DNA of 64,000 bases from DASRHT01 sp035293765 (GCA_035293765.1 DATGMF010000061.1:62001-126000); one strand, 5' to 3'. Numbered from the stretch's first letter, positions 1 to 8,149 are shown. Numbers and translations: made by a program. Notes: generated from the letters alone by a model not told the origin.

Positions 1-2333
1 TGCGCTGTTTTCTCAAAGCAATGGCCTCGGGAAGCGCGGTGCGGGCCGATCAACCGTTCGCGGACGTGCGGGTGCCGGTGCGCGGTACGGCAGCGATTGA
101 CATGGAGGGAGCAGCCTTTGCTCTCGCTGCCAGCCGCCATCACCACACTCCCTGGCTGGTAGTCAAAGGTGTCTGTGACTACGCCGATAACCACAAAGGT
201 GATGCCTATCATGACTTTGCCGCGCGCGCCTCGGCTCTCTACGCGCTCAGCTTCATCCAGCACTATGTGACCCATGAGCGACCGCCCAGGAGAGACAACT
301 CCTCGTCTTCCGGTGGCACAAGCCCCGATCACCCCTGGCGTGTTCCTCACACCCGCAACCCGCATTTTACCGGCAGAGATGCTATCCTCACATCCCTGCG
401 ACAGATGCTGGTTCCAGGCGCTAAAGTCACGGCATTAACCCAGGCTATCAGCGGCCTGGGCGGTATTGGCAAGACACAGGTGGCGGTAGAATATGCCCAT
501 CGTTATGCCGACGCATACAAGGCGGTGCTCTGGGCTCAGGCCGATTCTTCTGAGCTCCTCACCACAGAATACCTCGCCCTGGCAACCGTGCTCGGTCTGC
601 CGGAGCAACAGGAAGCAGCAAAGCAGGTAGAAGCTGTCAAGCACTGGTTACAGACCCATCGCGAGTGGTTACTGATCCTGGATAATGTCGAAGAACCCCG
701 GGCTATTCTCCCTACGTTTCTACCAAGCAAGCATGAAGGCAGCGTGCTCATCACCACACGGCGACGCGATGTAAGTGCGCTCGCCCACAGTGAAGTACTG
801 CCCGTATTTGGAGAAGCTGAAGGCGTCCTCTTCCTGTTACGTCGTGCAGGACGCATTGCGCAAGAAGCTCGTATCACAGACGCGGCAGCAAGCGACTATC
901 ACCGTGCTAAAGATCTCTGTGAACTGCTCGGATGGCTCCCACTGGCCCTGGATCAGGCCGGAGCCTATATCGCGGAAAATGGCGTTTCGTTCGAACGCTA
1001 TCTTGAGTTGTATCGGCAATCCCAGCAGAAGCTCTTAGACCGTCGCGGAGACGCCGATCATCCCGACTCGGTCTTCATGACCTTCTGGCTCTCCTGGGAC
1101 GCGATTCAGCAGCGCAATAAGCTGGCAGGAACCATCCTCCAATTCTGCGCGTTTCTGGCTCCAGACCAGATCCCAGAATCGCTGGTCCAGCAAGCAATGG
1201 CTCATACGGAGACCACCGATCCTCCAGAGCCAATTGTTATAGATGAGGCACTGGGATTACTCTATCGCTATTCATTGATTGAGCGGGCCAACGAGACCCT
1301 TTCGCTGCATCGACTAATCCAGGACGTCATCCGCGCGCTACTCTCTGAAGAGGAACGACAGCAATGGATGGAACGAGCCGTGTTAGAGGTGAATGCCATC
1401 TTTCCAGATGGGGCATACGAAACATGGCCCCAGTGTGAGTTCCTGCTTCCTCACGCACTCACTTGCGCAGAGTGGGTGAAAGGCTTGAGGCGAGCGTGGT
1501 GGGAGGGAGGTAGATTATGTAATAATGCAGGTCGGTATTTGTGTGAACGTGGCCTGTATGAGGCTGCCGAGTCGTTGTTGCAACAGGCGCTCTCCATTGC
1601 TGAACAGCAACTAGGCCCAACCCATCCTAATGCCGCCGCCAGTCTGAGCAACCTGGCTGAGTTCTATAAGGCTCAGGGCAAGTACGAGCAAGCCGAGCCG
1701 TTGTTACAGCGGGCGCTCTCCATCAGGGTGCAGCAGTTAGGCTCAACCCATCCTGAGACTGCCATCAGCCTGAACAACCTGGCAGGGGTCTACTATGCCA
1801 GGAGCAAGTACGAGCAGGCGGAGCCATTGTACCAACGGGCACTCTCCATTGCCGAACAGCAGTTAGGCCCTGCCCATCCGCAAACCGCTGGTGGTCTGAA
1901 CAACCTAGCGATGCTTTATACAACCCAGGGCAAGTACGAGCAGGCAGAACCGCTATTGCAGCGGGCGCTCTCCATTGCCGAACAACAGTTAGGCTCAACT
2001 CATCCCAATACCGCCATCAGCCTGAACAACTTGGCGCAGCTCTACCATGTCCAGGGCAAGTATGAGCAGGCAGAACCGCTGTACCAGCGGGCTCTCTCCA
2101 TTAGAGAGCAGCAGTTAGGCCCAACCCACCTTGATGTCGCTGCCAGCCTGAATAACCTGGCACTGCTCTATCATGATCAGGACAAGGACGAGCAGGCCGA
2201 GCCGTTGTTGCGACGCATTGTGGGGATTTGTGCAGCATCTCTAGGTGTAGCACATCCCCAGACACAGCGGTTCATGCGCAACTATGCTCTTATCAAAAAA
2301 GAAATGGGTGGCGACCCGGAGGCGTTGCCTTAA
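1..2333 (+). CDS. NLR-like STAND protein: phosphorylase domain + NB-ARC + TPR (5' end outside window)
   Basis: The reading frame is open to the first base of the window, so the N-terminus is missing. Numbering from the Met at base 21, residues 1-82 are the end of a purine/uridine phosphorylase-type domain, with the IDMEGAA motif near residue 26 that binds the nucleoside in that family. A short linker leads to an NB-ARC NTPase with Walker A GLGGIGKT at 145-152, Walker B WLLILDN, and the LPLAL motif. The C-terminal third (about 510-750) is kinesin-light-chain-type TPRs of 42 residues. This effector-switch-sensor order is that of NLR-like STAND proteins, some of which act in antiphage or allorecognition immunity. 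The defence role here is inference. An intact phosphorylase fold cannot be judged because it is cut by the window edge. Confidence 0.85.
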   Translation, partial: RCFLKAMASGSAVRADQPFADVRVPVRGTAAIDMEGAAFALAASRHHHTPWLVVKGVCDYADNHKGDAYHDFAARASALYALSFIQHYVTHERPPRRDNSSSSGGTSPDHPWRVPHTRNPHFTGRDAILTSLRQMLVPGAKVTALTQAISGLGGIGKTQVAVEYAHRYADAYKAVLWAQADSSELLTTEYLALATVLGLPEQQEAAKQVEAVKHWLQTHREWLLILDNVEEPRAILPTFLPSKHEGSVLITTRRRDVSALAHSEVLPVFGEAEGVLFLLRRAGRIAQEARITDAAASDYHRAKDLCELLGWLPLALDQAGAYIAENGVSFERYLELYRQSQQKLLDRRGDADHPDSVFMTFWLSWDAIQQRNKLAGTILQFCAFLAPDQIPESLVQQAMAHTETTDPPEPIVIDEALGLLYRYSLIERANETLSLHRLIQDVIRALLSEEERQQWMERAVLEVNAIFPDGAYETWPQCEFLLPHALTCAEWVKGLRRAWWEGGRLCNNAGRYLCERGLYEAAESLLQQALSIAEQQLGPTHPNAAASLSNLAEFYKAQGKYEQAEPLLQRALSIRVQQLGSTHPETAISLNNLAGVYYARSKYEQAEPLYQRALSIAEQQLGPAHPQTAGGLNNLAMLYTTQGKYEQAEPLLQRALSIAEQQLGSTHPNTAISLNNLAQLYHVQGKYEQAEPLYQRALSIREQQLGPTHLDVAASLNNLALLYHDQDKDEQAEPLLRRIVGICAASLGVAHPQTQRFMRNYALIKKEMGGDPEALP
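1557..2312 (+). repeat. Six tandem 126-bp units encoding TPRs
   Basis: A TAYGAG-like start recurs at 1557, 1683, 1809, 1935, 2061 and (as gacgag) 2187, exactly 126 bases apart. Each unit encodes one 42-residue TPR. The units are very alike at the DNA level, which suggests recent duplication or homogenisation. It is coding sequence, not a CRISPR. Confidence 0.9.
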
Positions 2334-2426
2334 TTGCTTGCTAAAAAGAGGTAGATGGCGGCAGAGATGAGGGGACTTTTCAGAGAAAATCATCTGCTGT
2401 AGAATCGGATTGGAGGGAGGGACATT

Positions 2427-3053
2427 TTGATAAGCAAGAATATGGGAGAAAACCAGAAGCTATCATTGGCGGCAGATGCCGTTGTCTTTGAGATACAGCG
2501 GCGGTTACAGCATAAAAGCCCCGTTCTCGTCGCTCTTGATGGTCGCAGCGGCACGGGGAAATCTACGCTTGCTCAGGCGGTTGCTGCTCGCGTCGAGGCA
2601 AGCATTGTTGTGAGCGACGATTTCTATGCCGGTGGCAACGATGATGTCTGGTACGGGAAAAGCGCCGGCGAGAAAGTTGCGCAGGGTATTGACTGGCGGC
2701 GCATGCGTATGGAGGTCCTCGAACCCTTGCTGGCTAACAAAGCGGCTTCCTGGCATCCGCTGGATTTCCAAGCAGGTAGCGGCTGGGTTGGCTGGAAAGA
2801 GGAGCTTGTCACGCTGGAGCCAGCGCCGGTGATTCTGCTCGATGGCATATACTCGGCCAGGCCCGAGCTTGCTGATCTTGTCGATGTGGCCGTCCTCATT
2901 GAGATCGACGACCTCGTCCGCCGTCAGCGCCTCGTTGTGCGAGAAGGGCAAGACTTTATGCAACGCTGGCATCAGCTCTGGGATGCTGCGGAAGACTATT
3001 ATTTCACCTATATCCGTCCACGGTCGTCTTTTGATCTGATCCTTTCGAACTGA
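2427..3053 (+). CDS. Uridine kinase-like P-loop protein
   Basis: This is a 208-residue P-loop NTPase with Walker A GRSGTGKS at residues 39-46. An SDDFY motif follows at the place where uridine kinases bind the nucleoside, and ILLDGIYS forms the Walker B-like strand. It lacks a lid region typical of true Udk, so the substrate is unknown; a nucleoside or a small alcohol is plausible. The start is TTG at 2427 with a strong purine-rich Shine-Dalgarno at 2412-2421; an ATG five codons downstream (2442) is the alternative. It stands alone between the NLR-like gene and a terminator at 3223. Family assignment to the uridine kinase/phosphoribulokinase superfamily is fairly secure; the exact function is not. 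Confidence 0.75.
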   Translation: MISKNMGENQKLSLAADAVVFEIQRRLQHKSPVLVALDGRSGTGKSTLAQAVAARVEASIVVSDDFYAGGNDDVWYGKSAGEKVAQGIDWRRMRMEVLEPLLANKAASWHPLDFQAGSGWVGWKEELVTLEPAPVILLDGIYSARPELADLVDVAVLIEIDDLVRRQRLVVREGQDFMQRWHQLWDAAEDYYFTYIRPRSSFDLILSN

Positions 3054-3222
3054 GAGGATATCCTATTTTATCAATTATAGATGATCAACTATCCAACAAT
3101 GCCATTTAGCAACGTCTGGTTAAGTAGGCCGAAGTAGGTCATTAGCTTATACAGCTTACTTTGACGCGATGTTCCGGCGTTATTCGGCATAAAATGGGAT
3201 AATTTCCAAAGGCCCTTTTGTG

Positions 3223-3260
3223 GGATGCAAATAATAAAAGCTTGCATCTCATTTTTTTTC
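3223..3260 (+). terminator. Intrinsic terminator
   Basis: A stem GATGCAA (3224-3230) pairs with TTGCATC (3242-3248) and is followed by a run of eight T residues. It lies 170 bases after the uridine kinase-like gene and would end that transcript. The rest of 3054-3321 shows no gene. Confidence 0.6.
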
Positions 3261-3321
3261 GTAGGTTGACCCGGCTCCTGATTAGAGTGAACCCTTTTCG
3301 CCTTCGCCGTCCAACTCTATC

Positions 3322-3465
3322 TTAGAGCCAGGCTGCGGCGAAGAGCAGCAGGATGAACGCTACCAGAATGGGCAGACCATATTTCGGCTTTGATAACCAG
3401 CAAGTCAAAAGGATACATGCTAGAGTAATAATAACTGCCATTTGAAAAGTAATAGTCACATGCAT
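3322..3465 (-). CDS. Small two-helix membrane protein (47 aa)
   Basis: This short frame encodes 47 residues. An AAAGGAG Shine-Dalgarno lies nine bases before the ATG (reading the minus strand), which is why it is called despite its size. Residues 7-23 and 31-47 are almost entirely hydrophobic, separated by a short polar turn around SKPKYG, so it should form a membrane hairpin with the C-terminus ending in the membrane (AAAWL). There is no recognisable family. It sits between convergent transcription from the kinase-like gene at 2427 and upstream of the sensor kinase at 3549-4868, on the same strand as the kinase's direction. Function is unknown; small hairpin membrane proteins often modulate a larger membrane partner, but that is a guess. 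Confidence 0.6.
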   Translation of the reverse strand: MHVTITFQMAVIITLACILLTCWLSKPKYGLPILVAFILLLFAAAWL

Positions 3466-3548
3466 CGAACACGTCTCCTTTCATCTCTGGTCAGCGCGTT
3501 AGAATAATCATAGACGAGCATATTGTGTCTCCTGACAGCATACAGACC

Positions 3549-4868
3549 TCAATGTCCTATCTCTTCTCCAATCTGTAAGTGAGAACTCTGCCTGGCAGAG
3601 GGAACTCCATGCTCTTCATCGCAGACAATCCATCGCAACGCAGGAACGAGAGGCTGCTCTGCGGTTGCAGGAAGCAACACAGAAAAGGTGCTTCCTTCCC
3701 TGGGCGTACTTTGCACCTCAATGCGCCCCTCGTGTTGCTCCACAATCGCTCGGCTAATCGTCAGTCCCAGCCCCAGTCCGCTTACTGGGCCGCCCTGCTC
3801 TTTGGCTTCTGGCACCCGGTAAAACTGATCATAGATCCGTGAGAGGACCTCTGAAGGAATCCCGCGTCCCTGGTCCTGTACCGAAAGGATGATATGCGTT
3901 GGATTTTGCTGGAGCAGCACCGTAATAGGTGCTCCCGCTGGTGAATATTTGCGGGCATTAGAAAGCAGATTGAGCAATACCTGACTCATGCGCTCTGGAT
4001 CGATCTCAGCCATCAGTGGACCAGGAGGTGGTTGCGAGAGTCGTGTCTTCCCTTCGGTAAATCCGTCAAGCACCTCTTGACAGAGCTCTACCAGGTTATA
4101 CGGCCTCCTCTGGATCACAAAAGTGTGGGTTTGGATATAGCTGAGGTCTTGCAAATCGCCGATCAGGCGTTGCAACCGGGCAAGCGACCTCTCCATCGTT
4201 TGTATATACCGCAGAACGTTGTCCTGAGCTCTATCGTGTGACAGGTTTCGTTGTAGCAGATAGAGCATGCCTTTCACACTGGTTACCGGTCCTGCCAATT
4301 CATGAGCCACTATTTGCAGGATCTGCTCTTTGGCCTCATTGCTCGCGTGCAGCTCACGGTTGATGTGGGAGAGCGCCTCAGTACGCTCAGCAACCTGCTG
4401 CTCTAAATGTTGGGCATACTGCAATAATGCACGCCGTTGGAGTTGTACCTGACGCCGCAGTTGGCCCGTCTGCAGCGCCCGGCGCATGGCGGTAGCCAGT
4501 TCATCACGCTCAATCGGTTTATGTAAATAATCATAAGCTCCTGCGCGTAAAGCTTGAATAGCCAGTTCATGCTCATTGTATCCTGTCATCAACACGACCG
4601 GGATATCCAGATGAAGGCGGCGGATGGCGTCCAACAGGTCAAAGCCGCTCATTCCGGGCATCTTGATATCACTCAATATGGCATCATAGGAAGATGTTTG
4701 TAGGTGTTGTAACGCGGTCTGGGCCGAATCCACCACATCGATCTGCATCTCGCCCAGACGCAGGGTGAGCATGTGGGCAATCGCTTGCAATGCCATCGGA
4801 TCGTCATCCACAAGTAACACTCGTGGGGCTTCCATGATGGAAAGAGCGCGATCTCCTTGTTCTTGCAT
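3549..4868 (-). CDS. Response regulator-histidine kinase hybrid (REC-HisKA-HATPase)
   Basis: A 439-residue soluble signalling protein. Residues 15-130 form a receiver domain with acidic pocket DDD (21-23), phospho-acceptor D67 in ILSDIKMPG and conserved K117. A coiled-coil linker (about 135-180) follows, then HisKA with the H-box VAHELAGPVTSV (H189). The HATPase domain carries the N-box LLSNARKYSPAG, G1 DQGRGIP and G2 GLGLGL motifs. There is no membrane segment, so input comes through phosphorylation of the N-terminal receiver, placing it as an intermediate kinase in a phosphorelay. The gene starts only about 20 bases after the TnpB-element scar at 4890-4990, so its native promoter may have been altered. 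No partner kinase or regulator is adjacent. Confidence 0.9.
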   Translation of the reverse strand: MQEQGDRALSIMEAPRVLLVDDDPMALQAIAHMLTLRLGEMQIDVVDSAQTALQHLQTSSYDAILSDIKMPGMSGFDLLDAIRRLHLDIPVVLMTGYNEHELAIQALRAGAYDYLHKPIERDELATAMRRALQTGQLRRQVQLQRRALLQYAQHLEQQVAERTEALSHINRELHASNEAKEQILQIVAHELAGPVTSVKGMLYLLQRNLSHDRAQDNVLRYIQTMERSLARLQRLIGDLQDLSYIQTHTFVIQRRPYNLVELCQEVLDGFTEGKTRLSQPPPGPLMAEIDPERMSQVLLNLLSNARKYSPAGAPITVLLQQNPTHIILSVQDQGRGIPSEVLSRIYDQFYRVPEAKEQGGPVSGLGLGLTISRAIVEQHEGRIEVQSTPREGSTFSVLLPATAEQPLVPALRWIVCDEEHGVPSARQSSHLQIGEEIGH

Positions 4869-4889
4869 CGCTCTATCTTCTTCCGTGAA

Positions 4890-4990
4890 CGCTTCCCCGC
4901 TGAAAGCGGGGAAGTCTCATAGGTCCATCCCGTGACCCGCAAGACTTTCTGACCCCCTGCGGAGCAACAAACCAGATCGGGGTACGGGTG
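4890..4990 (-). mobile_element. Putative remnant right end of an IS200/IS605 TnpB element (omega-RNA-like)
   Basis: A perfect 9-bp stem, CTTCCCCGC and GCGGGGAAG, with a TGAAA loop lies at about 4893-4915. On the minus strand the order is a GGGTCACGGGATGGACC stretch, the hairpin, then GCGTTCACGG. This resembles the 3' end of the guide RNA and right end of TnpB elements. The region after the TnpB gene at 8640-8710 has a related GGGTCGAGAGATGTCC stretch. No tnpB remains beside it. The assignment rests on pattern memory and needs an alignment. Confidence 0.4.
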
Positions 4991-5248
4991 TTATCGTGCG
5001 TAAAAAGATAAAAAAGGGTCCCGATAGCGGGCGTATAATCCTGCACGAAGACGAAGCTCCACATAATCAAAGGTGAGCAGATACCATCCGGTGGTATCTC
5101 GTTGGAGGTGTCCTGGCAGCCAGTCACCATAGACCCAGACCTCGATGAGACGACCGCGCTGCAACGGCAGATCAAAGAGTTCGAGTTGCCGCCGTTCGTT
5201 GTTGTAACGAAATATGTCTGCTGGTAGCTCTGTTCCTTCCTGGAGCAT
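4991..5248 (-). CDS. Small protein, DUF5348-like
   Basis: This encodes 85 residues from the ATG at 5248, chosen because TAGGAAGAAG lies just before it; an in-frame upstream Met at 5299 has no ribosome site. The core, with a WVYGDWLPGHL stretch followed by TGWYLLTFDYVEL and a basic LRAGLYARY end, looks like a small beta-barrel of the DUF5348 type, whose function is unknown. It has no signal or membrane segment. It lies upstream of the TnpB-end scar and may have entered with a mobile element, though nothing proves it. Confidence 0.55.
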   Translation of the reverse strand: MLQEGTELPADIFRYNNERRQLELFDLPLQRGRLIEVWVYGDWLPGHLQRDTTGWYLLTFDYVELRLRAGLYARYRDPFLSFYAR

Positions 5249-5573
5249 CGTCTTCTTCCTAATTTGGTCACGCCCGAAATAGTCCTTCAGAGAGAACACG
5301 GATGGCTGACAAAAACCGCTTCACTCATGAGCATGATCAGGACGAAATTGCTCCCTAATGTGTGATAGAGGGCTGGGAGGTTCTATAACCAGGAGGAGCA
5401 AGGAACGTAATCAGAAGGCAAAAATTGGTAACTCCCGCATAGTCGATTCAGGCAATTCTAATATACAATTGCCCAATTATACTGTATAATTTACCCTGGA
5501 ATGACCATTATCGCACGAATCAAGCATGCTCTTTTTGATCATCTGTTGCTCTAATTTAGAGAGGTATTGCACT
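5249..5573. other. Intergenic region before the toxin cassette
   Basis: This 325-base AT-rich region separates the divergent small gene and the WXG-like gene. A TATAAT hexamer at 5485-5490 is a candidate -10 box for the rightward cassette, but no good -35 is found at the right spacing. No frame with a ribosome site was seen. Confidence 0.4.
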
Positions 5574-5903
5574 ATGGATGATATCATCAAGGTAATCGTG
5601 AGCGATATTAACAATACTGCCAACGCCATCAAGAAAGATACAGATGCGCTCAGAGGCAGGACCGATAATCAGATTGGCTGGATTGATGATACCAGCAAAA
5701 ACCTCCCGGCCCCGGCGTATAATGGGCTGCTTCCCATGCTTGGCGACATTAAAGCTTACCTCCATCGTTCAATGGATATTCGTGACCGCATCTCCACCGT
5801 CCTGGCTGAGGTCGCGCAGGTCGTCCAGAAACAGGACCAAAACATCGCGCACCACTTCAATCAGGCTACGTCCCAGATGTCTCAAACCAATAATCCTAAA
5901 TAA
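5574..5903 (+). CDS. WXG100/ESX-like helical protein
   Basis: A 109-residue protein, predicted mainly helical, with a short NLPAPAYNGLLP turn in the middle. This helix-turn-helix size and layout fits the small ESX/WXG100-like proteins that accompany type VII-secreted toxins, but the WxG signature itself is not present, so the assignment is by context. The ATG at 5574 is preferred over the upstream Met at 5526 because GAGAGG stands at 5559-5564. It is followed after 85 bases by the large toxin gene, with a strong AAGGAGG before that gene, and both are likely cotranscribed. It may act as chaperone or co-secreted partner of the toxin. Confidence 0.6.
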   Translation: MDDIIKVIVSDINNTANAIKKDTDALRGRTDNQIGWIDDTSKNLPAPAYNGLLPMLGDIKAYLHRSMDIRDRISTVLAEVAQVVQKQDQNIAHHFNQATSQMSQTNNPK

Positions 5904-5918
5904 AGGAGGACTACCTCA

Positions 5919-5964
5919 CCGCCGACCTGAGCGAAGCGAGCGCGACAGCAGCGTTGGTCGGCGG
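5919..5964 (+). repeat. Hairpin between the two ESX-like genes
   Basis: CCGCCGACC at 5919-5927 pairs perfectly with GGTCGGCGG at 5956-5964 around a 28-base GC-rich loop. It has no T-run and sits just upstream of the toxin's ribosome site (5971-5978), so it could be a REP-like insertion or a processing/attenuation hairpin that sets the ratio of the two products. Confidence 0.55.
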
Positions 5965-5988
5965 CATATCAAGGAGGATAAGCGGCAT

Positions 5989-7731
5989 ATGACGGATGCC
6001 ATTAATGCATTTAGCGAAGCCATTGCCGGTCCTATGGATAGCGTTGCTTCGCAGTTAAAATCGCTTGCCAATGAGCATCAAGCGGCCAATAACGATATGC
6101 GTAATCAGGCCCATAGCCTCACAACGAGCTTCCAGGGACTGGCCGGTACCGCCTTCACCAAAATGGTTGATAACCAGTACAAATATACGGATGGCATTAT
6201 TCAAAGAATTGATGAGATGGCGGGCTATATTTCAACCGCGGCAGGCTGGATTCGTGATGCCGCTCACTTCGCGACGATGCTCATTCAGCCCTTTGTCAAT
6301 ATCGTCGAAGAAATAATACACCGTTTGTCGCCCGATCTGGTGCTGCGTGAAGGGGAAAGCGCCGTCTGGGCCATCATTCATGATATGGAAAACACCGTGC
6401 AGGATATGCTGCACTCGGGGGGCTCCTTCTTTGGCGATCTCTTCCACCTCAATTTCGGGGGAGCTCTTCACGATCTGGTGCAGGAAGGCAAGGACGTCGG
6501 GCGGATGGTAGGTGATGCTCTGGCAATGCTGAGCCAGGTCGGAGACATTATGGCGCAGTGGGCAGGCAAGCTCTTCGATGCCGTTAACTGGTGCATCAAC
6601 CAGGTCAACAGCGTCGTCTATCACATTGTCGATTGGGTCTTTGGGCTCTCAGATATCTCCAACGATGCCGCCATTCTTAGCGATCCTAACGCCACGCCCG
6701 AGGAGAAGGCGATGGCGGGCACGATGATGGGCGTGACCGTCCTGCTGGACGTTGCCATGCTGATTCCGGGAGCAGACATTTTCGCTGCGGGCGGCAAACT
6801 TGCGGGGAAAGGTGCAATGGCGCTGCTGGAGAAGCTTGGCCTGGACGAGATGGCGAAAATGCTGGCGAGCAAAATTGCCGACAGCGTCGCCGCCTCCATC
6901 GTCAAAGATGTTGTCGATGGCACGCTTAATACCGCTGGCAAAGGCATCACGAAGATGGTCGAGTACCTGGCGGACAAGGGTCTCATTAACTCTTTGACGA
7001 AAGATCAGATTCTGACTACCGTTGGACATCTCCTGGGTCCCGATGCCGCTCAGATCTTTGAGCATCTTTCCCCGGAAGGAAAGCAATTCGTCGCAAACTA
7101 TGCGCAACTGGTTCATGGCATTACAAATTTTGAGGATCCAGCCCTGCGCGGTCTCACAGCCGATCAGCGCGCCGCATTTTTCAAAGCACAACAGCAGGCA
7201 TGGTTCTCGCAACTGACGGACACAGAAAAAGCAGCCATCAAAGCTTATACCGGCGATGACTGGTATAAAGCTATCAATACCTATGCCCGTACGGGTCAGG
7301 TGCTTCCCGGCTTCTCAGAGACGGAGCTCCAGCAGTTTATTCAACACCTGGACCCCGCCTTGAAAGGTGCTACTGTTCCGGTGGATACTGTGGCTCAGCG
7401 TGTGGTTGGTCCGAATATGCTGGATCTCTTTAAAGAAGGAAAATTCTTCCAGGATGGCGGCTTTGTTTCCACCTCTATCGATCCCCAGCATAGCTGGGCC
7501 AATAGCGTTCGCCTCTTTATCAAGCTGCCGGAGGGAGCGCCAGGAGCCTTTGTCAAGGATCTATCGGTCTATCCCAACGAATTAGAGGTGCTTTTGCCGC
7601 GCAATAGTGTGATGCAGGTCGAGCATGTTATTGATCTGCAAAAACTAGGCTTGCCAGCCGCGGATCAGAGTCTGCTATCGAAGTTCCCTGAGTATATTAT
7701 AGAATTGAAGTATGTTGGTGTAGCGAAATAA
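5989..7731 (+). CDS. Polymorphic toxin: WXG-like N-terminus with C-terminal ADP-ribosyltransferase
   Basis: A 580-residue protein from the ATG at 5989, which has AAGGAGGA ten bases upstream; the frame runs open further back but without a ribosome site. Residues 1-100 are helical with FQGLAG in place of WxG, like ESX/LXG toxin targeting domains. The middle holds amphipathic and hydrophobic stretches, including a PGAD-containing segment near residue 260, typical of pre-toxin regions. The C-terminus (about 410-580) fits an R-S-E class ADP-ribosyltransferase: R471, the FVSTS motif at 492-496, and the E-x-E pair E531/E533 in NELEVLLPRNS. Such domains modify host or competitor proteins with NAD. 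No secretion apparatus is in the window. The adjacent small genes are immunity candidates. Toxin identity is well supported by motifs; target and export route are inference. Confidence 0.8.
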   Translation: MTDAINAFSEAIAGPMDSVASQLKSLANEHQAANNDMRNQAHSLTTSFQGLAGTAFTKMVDNQYKYTDGIIQRIDEMAGYISTAAGWIRDAAHFATMLIQPFVNIVEEIIHRLSPDLVLREGESAVWAIIHDMENTVQDMLHSGGSFFGDLFHLNFGGALHDLVQEGKDVGRMVGDALAMLSQVGDIMAQWAGKLFDAVNWCINQVNSVVYHIVDWVFGLSDISNDAAILSDPNATPEEKAMAGTMMGVTVLLDVAMLIPGADIFAAGGKLAGKGAMALLEKLGLDEMAKMLASKIADSVAASIVKDVVDGTLNTAGKGITKMVEYLADKGLINSLTKDQILTTVGHLLGPDAAQIFEHLSPEGKQFVANYAQLVHGITNFEDPALRGLTADQRAAFFKAQQQAWFSQLTDTEKAAIKAYTGDDWYKAINTYARTGQVLPGFSETELQQFIQHLDPALKGATVPVDTVAQRVVGPNMLDLFKEGKFFQDGGFVSTSIDPQHSWANSVRLFIKLPEGAPGAFVKDLSVYPNELEVLLPRNSVMQVEHVIDLQKLGLPAADQSLLSKFPEYIIELKYVGVAK

Positions 7732-7864
7732 GGTAACTATTCAGAAGGGGTGCAGGGGGACTCCCGTCCCCCTGCCGGAGCGCGAGGTGTCCTCGCCAAA
7801 GCTTCTTTTTTCGAGCGCCGCCGCAGGCGGCGCGAGAAGGGTACCTGAATAGTTACGAAATAAG
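7725..7864. mobile_element. MITE with 12-bp inverted ends and 8-bp target duplication
   Basis: The ends GTAACTATTCAG (7733-7744) and CTGAATAGTTAC (7845-7856) are perfect inverted repeats. They bound a 124-bp noncoding core with further hairpins. The flanks GAAATAAG at 7725-7732 and 7857-7864 are an exact 8-bp direct duplication, the footprint of transposition. The duplicated site contains the toxin gene's stop codon, so the insertion left the protein unchanged. No transposase is encoded, so it must have been mobilised in trans. Confidence 0.85.
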
Positions 7865-7887
7865 CATAAGGAGAGAGGAGATAGATC

Positions 7888-8136
7888 GTGGCTTCCCAAC
7901 CAGAAGACAGGCGCGAGCAGGATAAGCAAGCTGACAATAAAAATGCCGAGGCTCAACGGAACGAAAAGGAGCGGCAGCGCAAAAGTACCAACGAGGAGAA
8001 ATTTACCTGGCAGCCGGGCGATGTCAAGGTCTATGACAGCATTGATCAGATCCCCGGCTTTCAGCCTTTTCCCGTGAAGGAGAAGAAAAAGGCTGATAAA
8101 ACAGAGACAGAGAAAAAAGAGGGCCAGCAAACGTAA
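7888..8136 (+). CDS. Small highly charged protein downstream of the toxin
   Basis: An 82-residue protein very rich in Lys, Glu, Asp and Gln, with one ordered-looking core (WQPGDVKVYDSIDQIPGFQPF) between charged tails. Start is GTG at 7888 with GAGAGAGGAG eight bases upstream. Removing the MITE puts this start only about 24 bases after the toxin stop, so the two genes were once a tight operon. That position makes it a candidate immunity protein or secretion adaptor, but its composition is more like a disordered linker than a typical inhibitor. No family was recognised. Confidence 0.55.
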   Translation: MASQPEDRREQDKQADNKNAEAQRNEKERQRKSTNEEKFTWQPGDVKVYDSIDQIPGFQPFPVKEKKKADKTETEKKEGQQT

Positions 8137-8149
8137 TCGCCTGGCCCTC
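8119..8149. terminator. Hairpin over the stop codon
   Basis: GAGGGCCAG at 8119-8127 pairs with CTGGCCCTC at 8141-8149, enclosing the stop codon. It lacks a T-run, so it could be a weak terminator or an mRNA 3'-end stabiliser. Confidence 0.5.

Noticed and set aside
1557..2312. Regular 126-bp repeats as a possible CRISPR array
   Set aside because: The repeats are contiguous coding units of a TPR protein, with no distinct spacers.
4873..5271. 132-residue minus-strand frame
   Set aside because: It overlaps the better small gene 4991-5248 in another frame and runs through the TnpB-end scar; its composition is not protein-like.
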